Notes: generated by a model from the letters alone, not told the origin. DNA of 64,000 nt from Xenorhabdus ishibashii (GCF_002632755.1 NZ_NJAK01000001.1:2604001-2668000); one strand, 5' to 3'. Shown: positions 28,374-38,098, counted from the first letter of the stretch. Translations and numbers: made by a program.

Positions 28374-31088
28374 ATGGCTCGCATTCCCGAAGCAGAGTTG
28401 CAACACCTGAAAGCCGCCGTTCCCTTAGTTGCCATCATCGAGCAGCAGGGGCGGCAGTTGTTTAAACGCGGCAAAGACATGACCGTGCTGTGCCCGTTCC
28501 ATGAGGAGAAAACGCCGTCGATGGTCATTACCCCAGCGAAAAATCTCTACCACTGTTTTGGCTGTGATGCGGGCGGGTCGGTGCTGGACTGGGTGATGCA
28601 CACCGAGGGTCTGAGCCTGCGCCATGCCGTGGAGCGCCTGCGTGCCGTGCTGGGGCACAATCCGGCGGTGGAGCCGCTGGTGCAGCCGGAAGAGCTGGCC
28701 GGTGATGCCATCGGGCAGCAGGTGTTGCTGTCACGGGTGGTTGCGTTTTATCACCATACGTTGCTGAATGCGCCGGAGGCACAAGCGTACCTGTCCAAAC
28801 GGCGGCTCAACCATCCTGAACTGGTCAGCCATTTTAAGCTGGGCTTTGCCAACCGAACGCTCGCTTACCGTCTGCCAGCCAGTAAATACAAGGCCGGGGC
28901 AGAGGTTCGCCGCCGCCTGCAAGCCATCGGCGTGCTGCGGGAGAACGGGCGGGAGCACCTGCGCGGCTCGCTGGTTGTGCCGGTGATGGATGCACAGGGG
29001 CAAATCCACGAACTGTACGGGCGCAAAATCGGCGACGACCTGCGCCAGTCCATCATCCGCCATCTGTACCTGCCGGGGGCACACAACGGGGTCTGGAATG
29101 AAGCCGCGCTGGGTGCCTCCCGAACGCTTATCCTGTGTGAATCGCTGATTGATGCGATGTCGTTCTGGGTGACGGGGCAGCGCAATGTGACGGCGGCCTA
29201 TGGGGTGCATGGCGTCACGGCTGATCACTGGCAAGCCTTTGAACAGTACGGCATTAAGCAGGTGCTGATCGCTTTCGATAATGACAGCGCCGGCAATGAT
29301 GCCGCGGTCAAACTGGCGGCGGCACTGGCGGCCAAAGGGATCACGCCCCTGCGCGTGGTGTTCCCGTCGGGCAGGGATGCGAACGAATATCTGTGCCAGG
29401 TGGCTGAGCCGGAAACCGCCTTTGCGCTGCTGCTTGACAGCGCCGTGCCGATGCAGGGTGTGGCGGATACGGTGGCACTTGGGCGCCAGACGCCTGAGCC
29501 GGACACCGCGCCAGCCCCCGCTTCCCCTTTAGCCGCTGACCCTGCGTCCGGTGTGATGCCAAATGTCGTCTGTGAGTCCGGTGAGCATGGCGAACTGCGC
29601 GTGTCAGTCGGCACACTGCAATGGTGCCTGCGCGGGCTGGGTGCGGTCAAAGCGGGCGCGGTTGCCATGAAGCTCAATGCGCAGGTGCTGGACAGGCAAA
29701 GCGGCGTGTTGTTCGCCGACGGGGTTGATCTGATGAGCGGGCGCTCACGCAACAGTTACGCCCGGCTGGCTGCCGCTGAGCTGGGACTGGCCGAAGGCGA
29801 CCTCCGGCGGGCACTGGGGCAGGTGTTACTGGCGGTCGAACAATGGCAGCAGCAGCCCGCCAAAGGCACCGAACCCCGCGTACCTGAAATGGGGATCGCA
29901 GAGCGGGAAGCGGCACTGGCCTTGTTGCAAGATCCGTACCTGACGGCCCGTATCACCACTGACTTGGCGGCCTGCGGTGTGGTCGGCGAATCCACTAACT
30001 TGCTGGCCGGTTTTTTGGCGGCGGTGAGCCGAAAGTTACCCAAACCGTTAGCGGTACTTATCCAGAGCAGCAGCGCCGCCGGCAAATCCTCACTGATGGA
30101 GGCGGTGCTGAACCTGATCCCCGAGGAGGAGCGCATCCAGTACAGCGCCATGACCGGGCAAAGCCTGTTCTATCTGGGGGAAACCCATCTCCAGCACAAA
30201 ATATTGGCTATCGCCGAAGAAGAGGGGGTGCGGCAGGCGGCCTATGCGTTGAAGTTGTTGCAGTCGGATGGTGAACTGACGATGGCCAGCACCGGCAAGG
30301 ATGAGGCGAGCGGCAACCTCGTCACCAAAAGCTATACCGTCAAAGGTCCGGTGATGCTGATGCTGACCACGACCGCCATTGATGTGGATGAAGAGCTGCT
30401 CAACCGCTGTCTGGTGCTGACGGTCAATGAATCCCGTGAACAGACGGAAGCCATCCATGCGTTGCAGCGCCAGAAGCAGACGCTTGAAGGCTTGCTGGCC
30501 GGGAACGAGCGGGACTATCTGATGCAGCTTCACCAGAACGCCCAGCGGCTGCTTAAGCCGTTGAATGTGGTCAATCCGTATGCGCACCAACTGACCTTTA
30601 TGTCAGACAAAACCCGTACCCGCCGTGACCATATGAAATACCTGACGCTCATTCAGAGCATAGCGTTGCTGCACCAGTACCAGCGGGAAATCAAAACGGC
30701 AGAGCATCGCGGCAGACGACTTGAATACATCGAAGTGAGCAAAGACGATATCCGGCTCGCCAATCAGTTGGCGCATGAAATCTTAGGCCGGACACTGGAC
30801 GAAATGCCGCCGCAGACGCGCAAGCTGTTATTGCTGATCCAGCAGATGGCGAACGAGATGGCGGCAGGGCAGCAGTGCGCCCTGAATGCCGTTCGCTTTA
30901 CCCGGCGGGATATCCGCGACTTTACCCAATGGAGCGACAATCAGCTTAAAGTGCATTGCCAGCGGCTGGCTGAGATGGAATACCTGCTGATCCACGGCGG
31001 CAGTCGCGGGCATCTGCTGCAATACGAACTGCTCTGGGACGGTGATGGCAACAGCGCACACTTAAGCGGCCTGATCGTGCCGGTATGA
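28374..31088 (+). CDS. CHC2/TOPRIM primase-ATPase, element A2
   Basis: Identical 904-residue product to the A1 copy at 21668-24382; all zinc-finger, TOPRIM and Walker A residues are retained. Confidence 0.88.
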   Translation: MARIPEAELQHLKAAVPLVAIIEQQGRQLFKRGKDMTVLCPFHEEKTPSMVITPAKNLYHCFGCDAGGSVLDWVMHTEGLSLRHAVERLRAVLGHNPAVEPLVQPEELAGDAIGQQVLLSRVVAFYHHTLLNAPEAQAYLSKRRLNHPELVSHFKLGFANRTLAYRLPASKYKAGAEVRRRLQAIGVLRENGREHLRGSLVVPVMDAQGQIHELYGRKIGDDLRQSIIRHLYLPGAHNGVWNEAALGASRTLILCESLIDAMSFWVTGQRNVTAAYGVHGVTADHWQAFEQYGIKQVLIAFDNDSAGNDAAVKLAAALAAKGITPLRVVFPSGRDANEYLCQVAEPETAFALLLDSAVPMQGVADTVALGRQTPEPDTAPAPASPLAADPASGVMPNVVCESGEHGELRVSVGTLQWCLRGLGAVKAGAVAMKLNAQVLDRQSGVLFADGVDLMSGRSRNSYARLAAAELGLAEGDLRRALGQVLLAVEQWQQQPAKGTEPRVPEMGIAEREAALALLQDPYLTARITTDLAACGVVGESTNLLAGFLAAVSRKLPKPLAVLIQSSSAAGKSSLMEAVLNLIPEEERIQYSAMTGQSLFYLGETHLQHKILAIAEEEGVRQAAYALKLLQSDGELTMASTGKDEASGNLVTKSYTVKGPVMLMLTTTAIDVDEELLNRCLVLTVNESREQTEAIHALQRQKQTLEGLLAGNERDYLMQLHQNAQRLLKPLNVVNPYAHQLTFMSDKTRTRRDHMKYLTLIQSIALLHQYQREIKTAEHRGRRLEYIEVSKDDIRLANQLAHEILGRTLDEMPPQTRKLLLLIQQMANEMAAGQQCALNAVRFTRRDIRDFTQWSDNQLKVHCQRLAEMEYLLIHGGSRGHLLQYELLWDGDGNSAHLSGLIVPV

Positions 31089-31094
31089 TCAGTG

Positions 31095-31214
31095 CAAGTT
31101 GGGCTGAAAACAAGGCAAGTTGCCCCTAAGTTGGGTTCAGGTTGGCCTCAAGTTGGGGGAGATAAAACGGCTATCAGGCCGCAGCCAGACAGGGCTGACA
31201 GTCCGCAAGTTGGA
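31095..31214 (+). repeat. Phased iterons, element A2
   Basis: Same six CAAGTTGGG-like repeats with the same 21/11/11/11/57 spacing as in A1. Confidence 0.75.
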
Positions 31215-31306
31215 CAATATTAAAAATCACTGTTCCGGCAATATCATAAAACTTCCCCGTCATACCGTACTGCCGGATAGCGGCCACGACAAAAAGGAGG
31301 ATCCGC

Positions 31307-32380
31307 ATGACAAACCCACACAATCCCCTGCACGCCACCTTACGGGCGCAACTGGACGCGTACCTCGATACGCTGGTCGCACAGGGAAAAAGCCCGCGCA
31401 CACGGGAAAGCTACCGGGAACGGCTGTTACCGTTCGTGGACTGGTGCGGACAGCGCAGCGTGCAGTATCCGGCACAGGTGACGCTGGTATTACTGGAAAG
31501 CTGGCAGCGCTATCTGCGGGCTTACCGCAAGGCCGATGGCCAGCCTTACAGCCATAACGGCCAGCGTGAACGGTTAATCGCCCTGCGGCTGTGGTTCCGC
31601 TGGCTACTGCAACGGCATCACATCCTCTACAACCCGGCCGAACAGATGGTGTTGCCGAAAGAGGAGAAGCGGCTGCCTGCCCAGATACTGAGTGAACGGG
31701 AAACCACGCAGGTGCTGGACAGCCTTGACGACCAGAGCGTGCTGGGGCTGCGCAACCGGGTGATGCTGGAAGTGCTGTGGAGCAGCGGCCTCCGGCGCAT
31801 GGAGCTGCGCCAGCTCCGGCGGGGTGATATCGACGTCGAACGCGGGGTCGTGGTGGTTAATCAGGGCAAAGGCCATAAAGACCGGGTGGTGCCCATCGGC
31901 GGTCGGGCACTGGGCTGGCTGACACGCTATCTGGTGCAGGTTCGGCCACAGTTGGCAGACAGCCATGACAGCGGTTACCTGTTTATCTCGCAAAAGGGCA
32001 GGCCGCTCAGTCTGGGGCACCTGACCCAAATCGCCGGCAAGGCCATCCGCCATCAGGCACAGCTAGACAAGCCGGGCGCCTGTCACCTGTTCCGGCATTC
32101 CATGGCGACGCAGATGCTGGACAATGGCGCGGATATCCGCCATATCCAGGCGATGCTGGGGCATGAGAAACTCAACACCACCCAGGTATATACGCGGGTC
32201 GCCATCAAACAGCTCAGGCAGGTGCACAGCCAGACCCATCCGGCCGAGCGTGCCCCCCAGACCCAACCGGACGCAGACAACCATACCGAACCGCCAGAGT
32301 GCAGCTCAGGCGGTGCCCGCGGAGAATCTGGCACAGACCCGAAACCACAGCGTACCGGACAGCCCGATAATCCCCGTTGA
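31307..32380 (+). CDS. Tyrosine recombinase/integrase, element A2
   Basis: Identical 357-residue product to the A1 copy; the Arg-Lys-His-Arg-His-Tyr catalytic set is complete. Confidence 0.92.
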   Translation: MTNPHNPLHATLRAQLDAYLDTLVAQGKSPRTRESYRERLLPFVDWCGQRSVQYPAQVTLVLLESWQRYLRAYRKADGQPYSHNGQRERLIALRLWFRWLLQRHHILYNPAEQMVLPKEEKRLPAQILSERETTQVLDSLDDQSVLGLRNRVMLEVLWSSGLRRMELRQLRRGDIDVERGVVVVNQGKGHKDRVVPIGGRALGWLTRYLVQVRPQLADSHDSGYLFISQKGRPLSLGHLTQIAGKAIRHQAQLDKPGACHLFRHSMATQMLDNGADIRHIQAMLGHEKLNTTQVYTRVAIKQLRQVHSQTHPAERAPQTQPDADNHTEPPECSSGGARGESGTDPKPQRTGQPDNPR

Positions 32381-33302
32381 GCCTGCGGGGTTCCGTGCAG
32401 GGGCAGACCGTGGCCGGACTGCCCGGAGGCTGCGGTGCCGGCGGGGGTAAATGGGCAATGGTCAGCGGCGGCCACGGTGTCCCCAACCACTCAGTGCCGG
32501 CTGCCCAAAGCCCATTTAACATAATGCAGGGAGATTAGGCGAAATTCGCCGTGCGGCCACCGTGTTCCGCCAACCGCCGAAGGGCGGCTCACATCGCCTA
32601 ATCTGCATTATGTCTTCGCCCCCGCTTATCGGCATCGCGGGGTGCACCGCACAAGGCTGGCGCCTTCTGCTCTAGACTTCTGAGCCGATCCCTGCCAAAA
32701 ACCGCGCCAGACCAAAACACCGTGCCCCCGTCCGGCTAAAACTGCGTCTTCTTTAGCGGCCTTGTGTTGTTCAGGCCAACAGCCCTGTAGGCAGGTCGGC
32801 CTGCGGCCTCCACTGGTTTACCTCCCCCGCCCCGACCCCGCTGCACTGGCTGCGCGCGGCTCGCAGTCGCTGCGCGCCTTGCTCGTTGCCGTGCTCGCCA
32901 TCTCCGCCCCGTGCAGCCCCCGGAGGGGGCTTCCCTTGAGTAAAGTGCCCTCAGCAAAACCGAACACAACCTTCGGCTTCCGTGTCTGGGAGCGTCGCAG
33001 GGCGCCGCTTGCGGGTTCTGTGCCACCCGCCCCCGCAGAACGGCCGCCCGCCGCCCAAGCCAGTTGGGCGACGTTCGCCCGTTGCCGTGAAAAACTGCCC
33101 AAAAACAGGCTGTTCAGCCCATCAATCAGAAAAAGGGGCGCTATACTGCACCGCGGGGCAAACGTAAAAACAGGGCAAAAGTGCACTTCGGCATTTTAGG
33201 TTCGCGGGAATGGGCGGAACGGGTAAAAGGGGTTCTTTAACAAGCTGACAGATAAGGAAAAAATCGCTTAAAACTGTATAACCGCACCGGAACCAGCCCT
33301 AA
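32381..33302. other. GC-rich non-coding right end of element A2
   Basis: Copy of 25675-26596, with the same hairpins and right-end flank CCAGCCCTAA. No supported gene. Confidence 0.6.
32519..32613. repeat. Long inverted repeat in element A2
   Basis: Second copy of the ACATAATGCAG...CTGCATTATGT inverted repeat. Confidence 0.75.
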
Positions 33303-33317
33303 GACCCCATCGGGCTG
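33303..33317 (+). other. Attachment core 3 (A2/B1 junction)
   Basis: Identical 15-bp core. The left flank is the type A right end (CCAGCCCTAA) and the right flank is the type B tip (CTGGGCGGG). The reading frame through the core is the same D-P-I-G-L frame as in rhs. Confidence 0.8.
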
Positions 33318-33803
33318 CTGGGCGGGTTTAACCCGTATTCATATGTGCATAATCCATCGAAGTGGGTAGATCCGTATGGGCTGGCAGGCGGGGTTGGCAA
33401 TAAAGGTGATTACCTTATAACGTATCGCGGAGATACACGAAGCTTCACTGAAATTTTTGATAAAGGATTTGAAACACGAGGTCCAAGCAATGATTTGTAT
33501 CTGCACGCATTAGATAATAAAAATCCTCCAAGCAATTTTATAAGTACCACTATTGATCCGAGTAAAACTATTGGTTTTGCAACAGATTATGGAAGCAAAA
33601 GCGGCTATATGTACACCATGAAAACTAATCATGGTATAGATGTAAACAAGGTGCTAGGTTCAAAATCGCCGTATCCTGGGGAAGTAGAAATTGCAATGCC
33701 TGGTGGGGTTAAATCTGAAAATATATTAGGTGCAAGAGCAGTTAATGCAGATGGTGAGATGTGGGATTATACTATTTTAAATCCAAAGAGGTATGGAAAA
33801 TGA
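33303..33803 (+). pseudogene. Orphan Rhs toxin tip B, ADP-ribosyltransferase-like (B1)
   Basis: In frame with the attachment core ([18 protein letters not shown], then [10 protein letters not shown]), this encodes a tip of about 130 residues. It carries the R-S-E pattern of cholera/pertussis-like ADP-ribosyltransferases: YRGDTR (Arg that binds NAD), then [15 protein letters not shown] (the Ser-Thr-Ser-type strand) and [10 protein letters not shown] (catalytic ExE). Photorhabdus Rhs effectors with ART tips are known, for example the 23S rRNA-modifying Tre23; whether this tip shares that target cannot be told from sequence. There is no Rhs core upstream and the first in-frame ATG is at 33345, so it appears silent unless recombined onto the core. 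Confidence 0.8.
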
Positions 33804-34207
33804 CAGGCGCTGATAAAAGAAAAATCAACATAATAATAAATGGGAAAAAAGAAGAAGCTGAATTACATTTGATTACTTCTCCTGATAGGCATTGTTGTTT
33901 AAGAATATTTCATAATAACAATCAGTTGGCAGAATCAAATGACACTGATTATTTTTCATGCTTTATAGATTTAAGAAACCAATTAAAAGATATAGTTTTT
34001 CTTTGCAAAGGGGCAAAAAAAAATGTGTTTCCTTCTGCAATGCAGAGAGATATGGGTTTAGGTAAAGTGGCTTATGAGACTACGTTGGGTCAACATGGTT
34101 TACCTGAAGATATTGTTCATATATTTGATTTTGATGATAAAGATGTTGGTGTTACCCCAGAAGAGCAAGCAATATTTCATTATCAATGGTTTGAATCACT
34201 ACAATAA
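33800..34207 (+). CDS. Putative immunity protein for ART tip B (B1)
   Basis: A 135-residue protein whose ATG at 33800 overlaps the tip's stop codon in an ATGA arrangement, giving tight translational coupling with the toxin. It has an acidic C-terminus ([29 protein letters not shown] region). I recognise no named family. The in-frame start at 33761 lies inside the toxin gene and is less likely. Position and coupling support an immunity role. Confidence 0.75.
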   Translation: MTGADKRKINIIINGKKEEAELHLITSPDRHCCLRIFHNNNQLAESNDTDYFSCFIDLRNQLKDIVFLCKGAKKNVFPSAMQRDMGLGKVAYETTLGQHGLPEDIVHIFDFDDKDVGVTPEEQAIFHYQWFESLQ

Positions 34208-34231
34208 AATAACTGATTTTTTAGCGTAGAT

Positions 34232-34274
34232 TAAGCCGGAAAGATCCCCAAGATCTTCCGGCTTTGTTCTTTTT
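34232..34274 (+). terminator. Bidirectional terminator, element B1
   Basis: AAGCCGGAAAGATC pairs with GATCTTCCGGCTT, followed by TGTTCTTTTT. Sequence homology between A and B elements resumes at this hairpin after the unrelated tip/immunity genes. Confidence 0.85.
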
Positions 34275-34296
34275 AAGAGCTACTCATTCCCTGCCC

Positions 34297-34620
34297 TTAG
34301 CGGCTTGTGTAGTCGCCAAGCAGCTCCCGCATTTTGAGCTTAATCTCACTGATTTGCTCTCGCTGGCGCTGGTATTGCTGTTTGAGGCTGTTAGTCTCGT
34401 CACTGTCGGGGATCAGCACCAGACAGCCCTCCATAATCTTGACGGTGAGTGTGCCACCAATATCAAACCCTGCTGCCTTAAGCCACTGCCCCTTAAGGTG
34501 TATTGCCGGCGGGGCACTGGCCTTGTCATTTTGCGGCACGTATCCCACGGTGTAATAACGTTCTGTTTTTGTGGCTTTATTTACTGCACGGTTTTGCTTA
34601 GAATGCGCCTTAGCCATCAT
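34297..34620 (-). CDS. SymE-family toxin, element B1
   Basis: A 107-residue protein nearly identical to the type A SymE, with a few substitutions (for example KATKTER for KAVKTER, and a C-terminal LLGDYTSR for LIGGYTSR). The core GQWLKAAGFDIGG and MEGCLVLIP motifs are unchanged. Confidence 0.82.
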   Translation of the reverse strand: MMAKAHSKQNRAVNKATKTERYYTVGYVPQNDKASAPPAIHLKGQWLKAAGFDIGGTLTVKIMEGCLVLIPDSDETNSLKQQYQRQREQISEIKLKMRELLGDYTSR

Positions 34621-34693
34621 TCAACTCCTTGTTAGTTGCTTGTGGTTAGCAGCGTGTTCGGGTGCCCGCCCGAATACGTTGCGTTAATCGTTT

Positions 34694-35080
34694 TTACTTC
34701 ATCTTGGAAGACCAGCGTTCAGCTTCATACTTAATGATCATCCCTTCCAGTACTTCTTTTATCACCTGCCGCTGTTCCGGCTGCATATTGTTGATAGCCT
34801 GAAACTGTAGGGCTAAATCGCTATCAGGTTGTAGCTCATCGTCTTCAAATATCAGTGAATCTGTCGTGACTCGCAGTGTCTGCGCTATCTTCTTAACCGC
34901 TTCCAGAGACGGTAACGAAATCCCGCCCTCATAGCGTTTTATCTGTGTTACATGAATGCCGATAGCATCCGCTAATGCCTGTTGTGATAAGCCTTTTTGC
35001 TTACGAAGGGTGATGAGTCTGTTAGCAATACTCATTGAATTAAACCAGTCAGAGAAATTTGCCTTCATTCTATCCCCCAA
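34694..35080 (-). CDS. Xre-family repressor, type B, element B1
   Basis: A 128-residue repressor unrelated in detail to the type A protein. The helix-turn-helix is SIANRLITLRKQKGLSQQALADAIGIHVTQIKRYEGG (residues about 16-52), followed by a C-terminal helical domain (ALQFQAINNMQPEQRQVIKEVLEGM). It occupies the same place and orientation as the type A repressor and faces a different operator, so type A and B elements should have different repression specificities, like heteroimmune phages. Confidence 0.85.
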   Translation of the reverse strand: MGDRMKANFSDWFNSMSIANRLITLRKQKGLSQQALADAIGIHVTQIKRYEGGISLPSLEAVKKIAQTLRVTTDSLIFEDDELQPDSDLALQFQAINNMQPEQRQVIKEVLEGMIIKYEAERWSSKMK

Positions 35081-35097
35081 AAAATGCTTGCTTTATA

Positions 35098-35119
35098 TTG
35101 GTATCTTATCGGATACTAA
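35098..35119. promoter_or_regulatory. Palindromic operator, type B (B1)
   Basis: TTGGTATC (35098-35105) and GATACTAA (35112-35119) form an inverted repeat (7 of 8 positions) with a 6-bp spacer between the divergent repressor and primase genes. It replaces the type A palindrome. Confidence 0.65.
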
Positions 35120-35165
35120 ATAAAAGAGCAATGGAATCTTGACGCAATTTTAGGAAGGTCACTTT

Positions 35166-37880
35166 ATGGCTCGCATCCCCGACGCAGAATTACAGCACCT
35201 GAAAGCCGCCGTTCCCTTAGTTGCCATCATCGAGCAGCAGGGGCGGCAGTTGTTTAAGCGCGGCAAAGACATGACCGTGCTGTGCCCGTTCCATGAGGAG
35301 AAAACGCCCTCGATGGTCATTACTCCAGCGAAAAATCTCTACCACTGTTTTGGCTGTGATGCGGGCGGGTCGGTGCTGGACTGGGTCATGCACACCGAGG
35401 GTCTGAGCCTGCGCCATGCCGTGGAGCGCCTGCGTGCCGTGCTGGGGCACAATCCGGCCGTGGAGCCGCTGGTGCAGCCGGAAGAGCTGGCCGGTGATGC
35501 CATCGGGCAGCAGGTGCTGCTGTCACGGGTGGTTGCGTTTTATCACCATACGTTGCTGAATGCGCCGGAGGCACAAGCGTACCTGTCCAAACGGCGGCTC
35601 AACCATCCTGAACTGGTCAGCCATTTTAAGCTGGGCTTTGCCAACCGAACGCTCGCTTACCGTCTGCCAGCCAGTAAATACAAGGCCGGGGCAGAGGTTC
35701 GCCGCCGCCTGCAAGCCATCGGCGTGCTGCGGGAGAACGGGCGGGAGCACCTGCGCGGCTCGCTGGTTGTGCCGGTGATGGATGCACAGGGGCAAATCCA
35801 CGAACTGTACGGGCGCAAAATCGGCGACGACCTGCGCCAGTCCATCATCCGCCATCTGTACCTGCCGGGGGCACACAACGGCGTCTGGAATGAAGCCGCG
35901 CTGGGTGCCTCCCGAACGCTTATCCTGTGTGAATCGCTGATTGATGCGATGTCGTTCTGGGTGACGGGGCAGCGCAATGTGACGGCGGCCTATGGGGTGC
36001 ATGGCGTCACGGCTGATCACTGGCAAGCCTTTGAACAGTACGGCATTAAGCAGGTGCTGATCGCTTTCGATAATGACAGCGCCGGCAATGATGCCGCGGT
36101 CAAACTGGCGGCGGCACTGGCGGCCAAAGGGATCACGCCCCTGCGCGTGGTGTTCCCGTCGGGCAGGGATGCGAACGAATATCTGTGCCAGGTGGCTGAG
36201 CCGGAAACCGCCTTTGCGCTGCTGCTTGACAGCGCCGTGCCGATGCAGGGTGTGGCGGATACGGTGGCACTTGGGCGCCAGACGCCTGAGCCGGACACCG
36301 CGCCAGCCCCCGCTTCCCCTTTAGCCGCTGACCCTGCGTCCGGTGTGATGCCAAATGTCGTCTGTGAGTCCGGTGAGCATGGCGAGCTGCGCGTGTCAGT
36401 CGGCACACTGCAATGGTGCCTGCGCGGGCTGGGTGCGGTCAAAGCGGGCGCGGTTGCCATGAAGCTCAATGCGCAGGTGCTGGACAGGCAAAGCGGCGTG
36501 CTGTTCGCCGACGGGGTTGATCTGATGAGCGGGCGCTCACGCAACAGTTACGCCCGGCTGGCTGCCGCTGAGCTGGGACTGGCCGAAGGCGACCTCCGGC
36601 GGGCACTGGGGCAGGTGTTACTGGCGGTCGAACAATGGCAGCAGCAGCCCGCCAAAGGCACCGAACCCCGCGTACCTGAAATGGGGATCGCAGAGCGGGA
36701 AGCGGCACTGGCCTTGTTGCAAGATCCGTACCTGACGGCCCGTATCACCACTGACTTGGCGGCCTGCGGTGTGGTCGGCGAATCCACTAACTTGCTGGCC
36801 GGTTTTTTGGCGGCGGTGAGCCGAAAGTTACCCAAACCGTTAGCGGTACTTATCCAGAGCAGCAGCGCCGCCGGCAAATCCTCACTGATGGAGGCGGTGC
36901 TGAACCTGATCCCCGAGGAGGAGCGCATCCAGTACAGCGCCATGACCGGGCAAAGCCTGTTCTATCTGGGGGAAACCCATCTCCAGCACAAAATATTGGC
37001 TATCGCCGAAGAAGAGGGGGTGCGGCAGGCGGCCTATGCGTTGAAGTTGTTGCAGTCGGATGGTGAACTGACGATGGCCAGCACCGGCAAGGATGAGGCG
37101 AGCGGCAACCTCGTCACCAAAAGCTATACCGTCAAAGGTCCGGTGATGCTGATGCTGACCACCACCGCCATTGATGTGGATGAAGAGCTGCTCAACCGCT
37201 GTCTGGTGCTGACGGTCAATGAATCCCGTGAACAGACGGAAGCCATCCATGCGTTGCAGCGCCAGAAGCAGACGCTCGAAGGCTTGCTGGCCGGGAACGA
37301 GCGGGACTATCTGATGCAGCTTCACCAGAACGCCCAGCGGCTGCTTAAGCCGTTGAATGTGGTCAATCCGTATGCGTCGCAACTGACGTTCCTGTCAGAC
37401 AAAACCCGTACCCGCCGTGACCATATGAAATACCTGACGCTCATTCAGAGCATAGCGTTGCTGCACCAGTACCAGCGGGAAATCAAAACGGCAGAACATC
37501 GCGGGAAAACGCTGGAATACATTGAAGTGAGCAAAGACGATATCCGGCTCGCCAATCAGTTGGCGCATGAAATCTTAGGCCGGACACTGGACGAAATGCC
37601 GCCGCAGACGCGCAAGCTGTTATTGCTGATCCGGCAGATGGCGAACGAGATGGCGGCAGGGCAGCAGTGCGCCCTGAATGCCGTTCGCTTTACCCGGCGG
37701 GATATCCGGGCTTACACGAACTGGAGCGACAATCAGCTTAAAGTGCATTGCCAGCGGCTGGCTGAGATGGAATACCTGCTGATCCACGGCGGCAGTCGCG
37801 GGCATCTGCTGCAATACGAACTGCTCTGGGACGGTGATGGCAACAGCGCACACTTAAGCGGCCTGATCGTGCCGGTATGA
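35166..37880 (+). CDS. CHC2/TOPRIM primase-ATPase, element B1
   Basis: A 904-residue product almost identical to type A. Differences are one at residue 6 (Asp for Glu) and a cluster in the C-terminal 170 residues: YASQLTFLS for YAHQLTFMS, RGKTLEY for RGRRLEY, IRQM for IQQM, and IRAYTNWSD for IRDFTQWSD. The clustering suggests gene conversion or selection on the C-terminal region, which may contact DNA. Confidence 0.88.
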   Translation: MARIPDAELQHLKAAVPLVAIIEQQGRQLFKRGKDMTVLCPFHEEKTPSMVITPAKNLYHCFGCDAGGSVLDWVMHTEGLSLRHAVERLRAVLGHNPAVEPLVQPEELAGDAIGQQVLLSRVVAFYHHTLLNAPEAQAYLSKRRLNHPELVSHFKLGFANRTLAYRLPASKYKAGAEVRRRLQAIGVLRENGREHLRGSLVVPVMDAQGQIHELYGRKIGDDLRQSIIRHLYLPGAHNGVWNEAALGASRTLILCESLIDAMSFWVTGQRNVTAAYGVHGVTADHWQAFEQYGIKQVLIAFDNDSAGNDAAVKLAAALAAKGITPLRVVFPSGRDANEYLCQVAEPETAFALLLDSAVPMQGVADTVALGRQTPEPDTAPAPASPLAADPASGVMPNVVCESGEHGELRVSVGTLQWCLRGLGAVKAGAVAMKLNAQVLDRQSGVLFADGVDLMSGRSRNSYARLAAAELGLAEGDLRRALGQVLLAVEQWQQQPAKGTEPRVPEMGIAEREAALALLQDPYLTARITTDLAACGVVGESTNLLAGFLAAVSRKLPKPLAVLIQSSSAAGKSSLMEAVLNLIPEEERIQYSAMTGQSLFYLGETHLQHKILAIAEEEGVRQAAYALKLLQSDGELTMASTGKDEASGNLVTKSYTVKGPVMLMLTTTAIDVDEELLNRCLVLTVNESREQTEAIHALQRQKQTLEGLLAGNERDYLMQLHQNAQRLLKPLNVVNPYASQLTFLSDKTRTRRDHMKYLTLIQSIALLHQYQREIKTAEHRGKTLEYIEVSKDDIRLANQLAHEILGRTLDEMPPQTRKLLLLIRQMANEMAAGQQCALNAVRFTRRDIRAYTNWSDNQLKVHCQRLAEMEYLLIHGGSRGHLLQYELLWDGDGNSAHLSGLIVPV

Positions 37881-37886
37881 TCAGTG

Positions 37887-38006
37887 CAAGTTGGGCTGAA
37901 AACAAGGCAAGTTGCCCCTAAGTTGGGTTCAGGTTGGCCTCAAGTTGGGGGAGATAAAACGGCTATCAGGCCGCAGCCAGACAGGGCTGACAGCCCGCAA
38001 GTTGGA
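37887..38006 (+). repeat. Phased iterons, element B1
   Basis: Same CAAGTTGGG repeat set and spacing as in type A. Confidence 0.75.
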
Positions 38007-38098
38007 CAATATTAAAAATCACTGTTCCGGCAATATCATAAAACTTCCCCGTCATACCGTACTGCCGGACAGCGGCCACGACAAAAAGGAGGATCCGC

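Larger units (their letters stand above)
26597..33302 (+). mobile_element. Integrative Rhs-tip element, type A, copy 2 (A2)
   Basis: A direct, head-to-tail duplicate of unit A1 with exactly the same length (6706 bp). I saw no base difference from A1 on reading, though a base-by-base alignment was not run. The tip coding sequence here is detached from any Rhs core, since its upstream flank is the non-coding end of A1. Confidence 0.85.
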
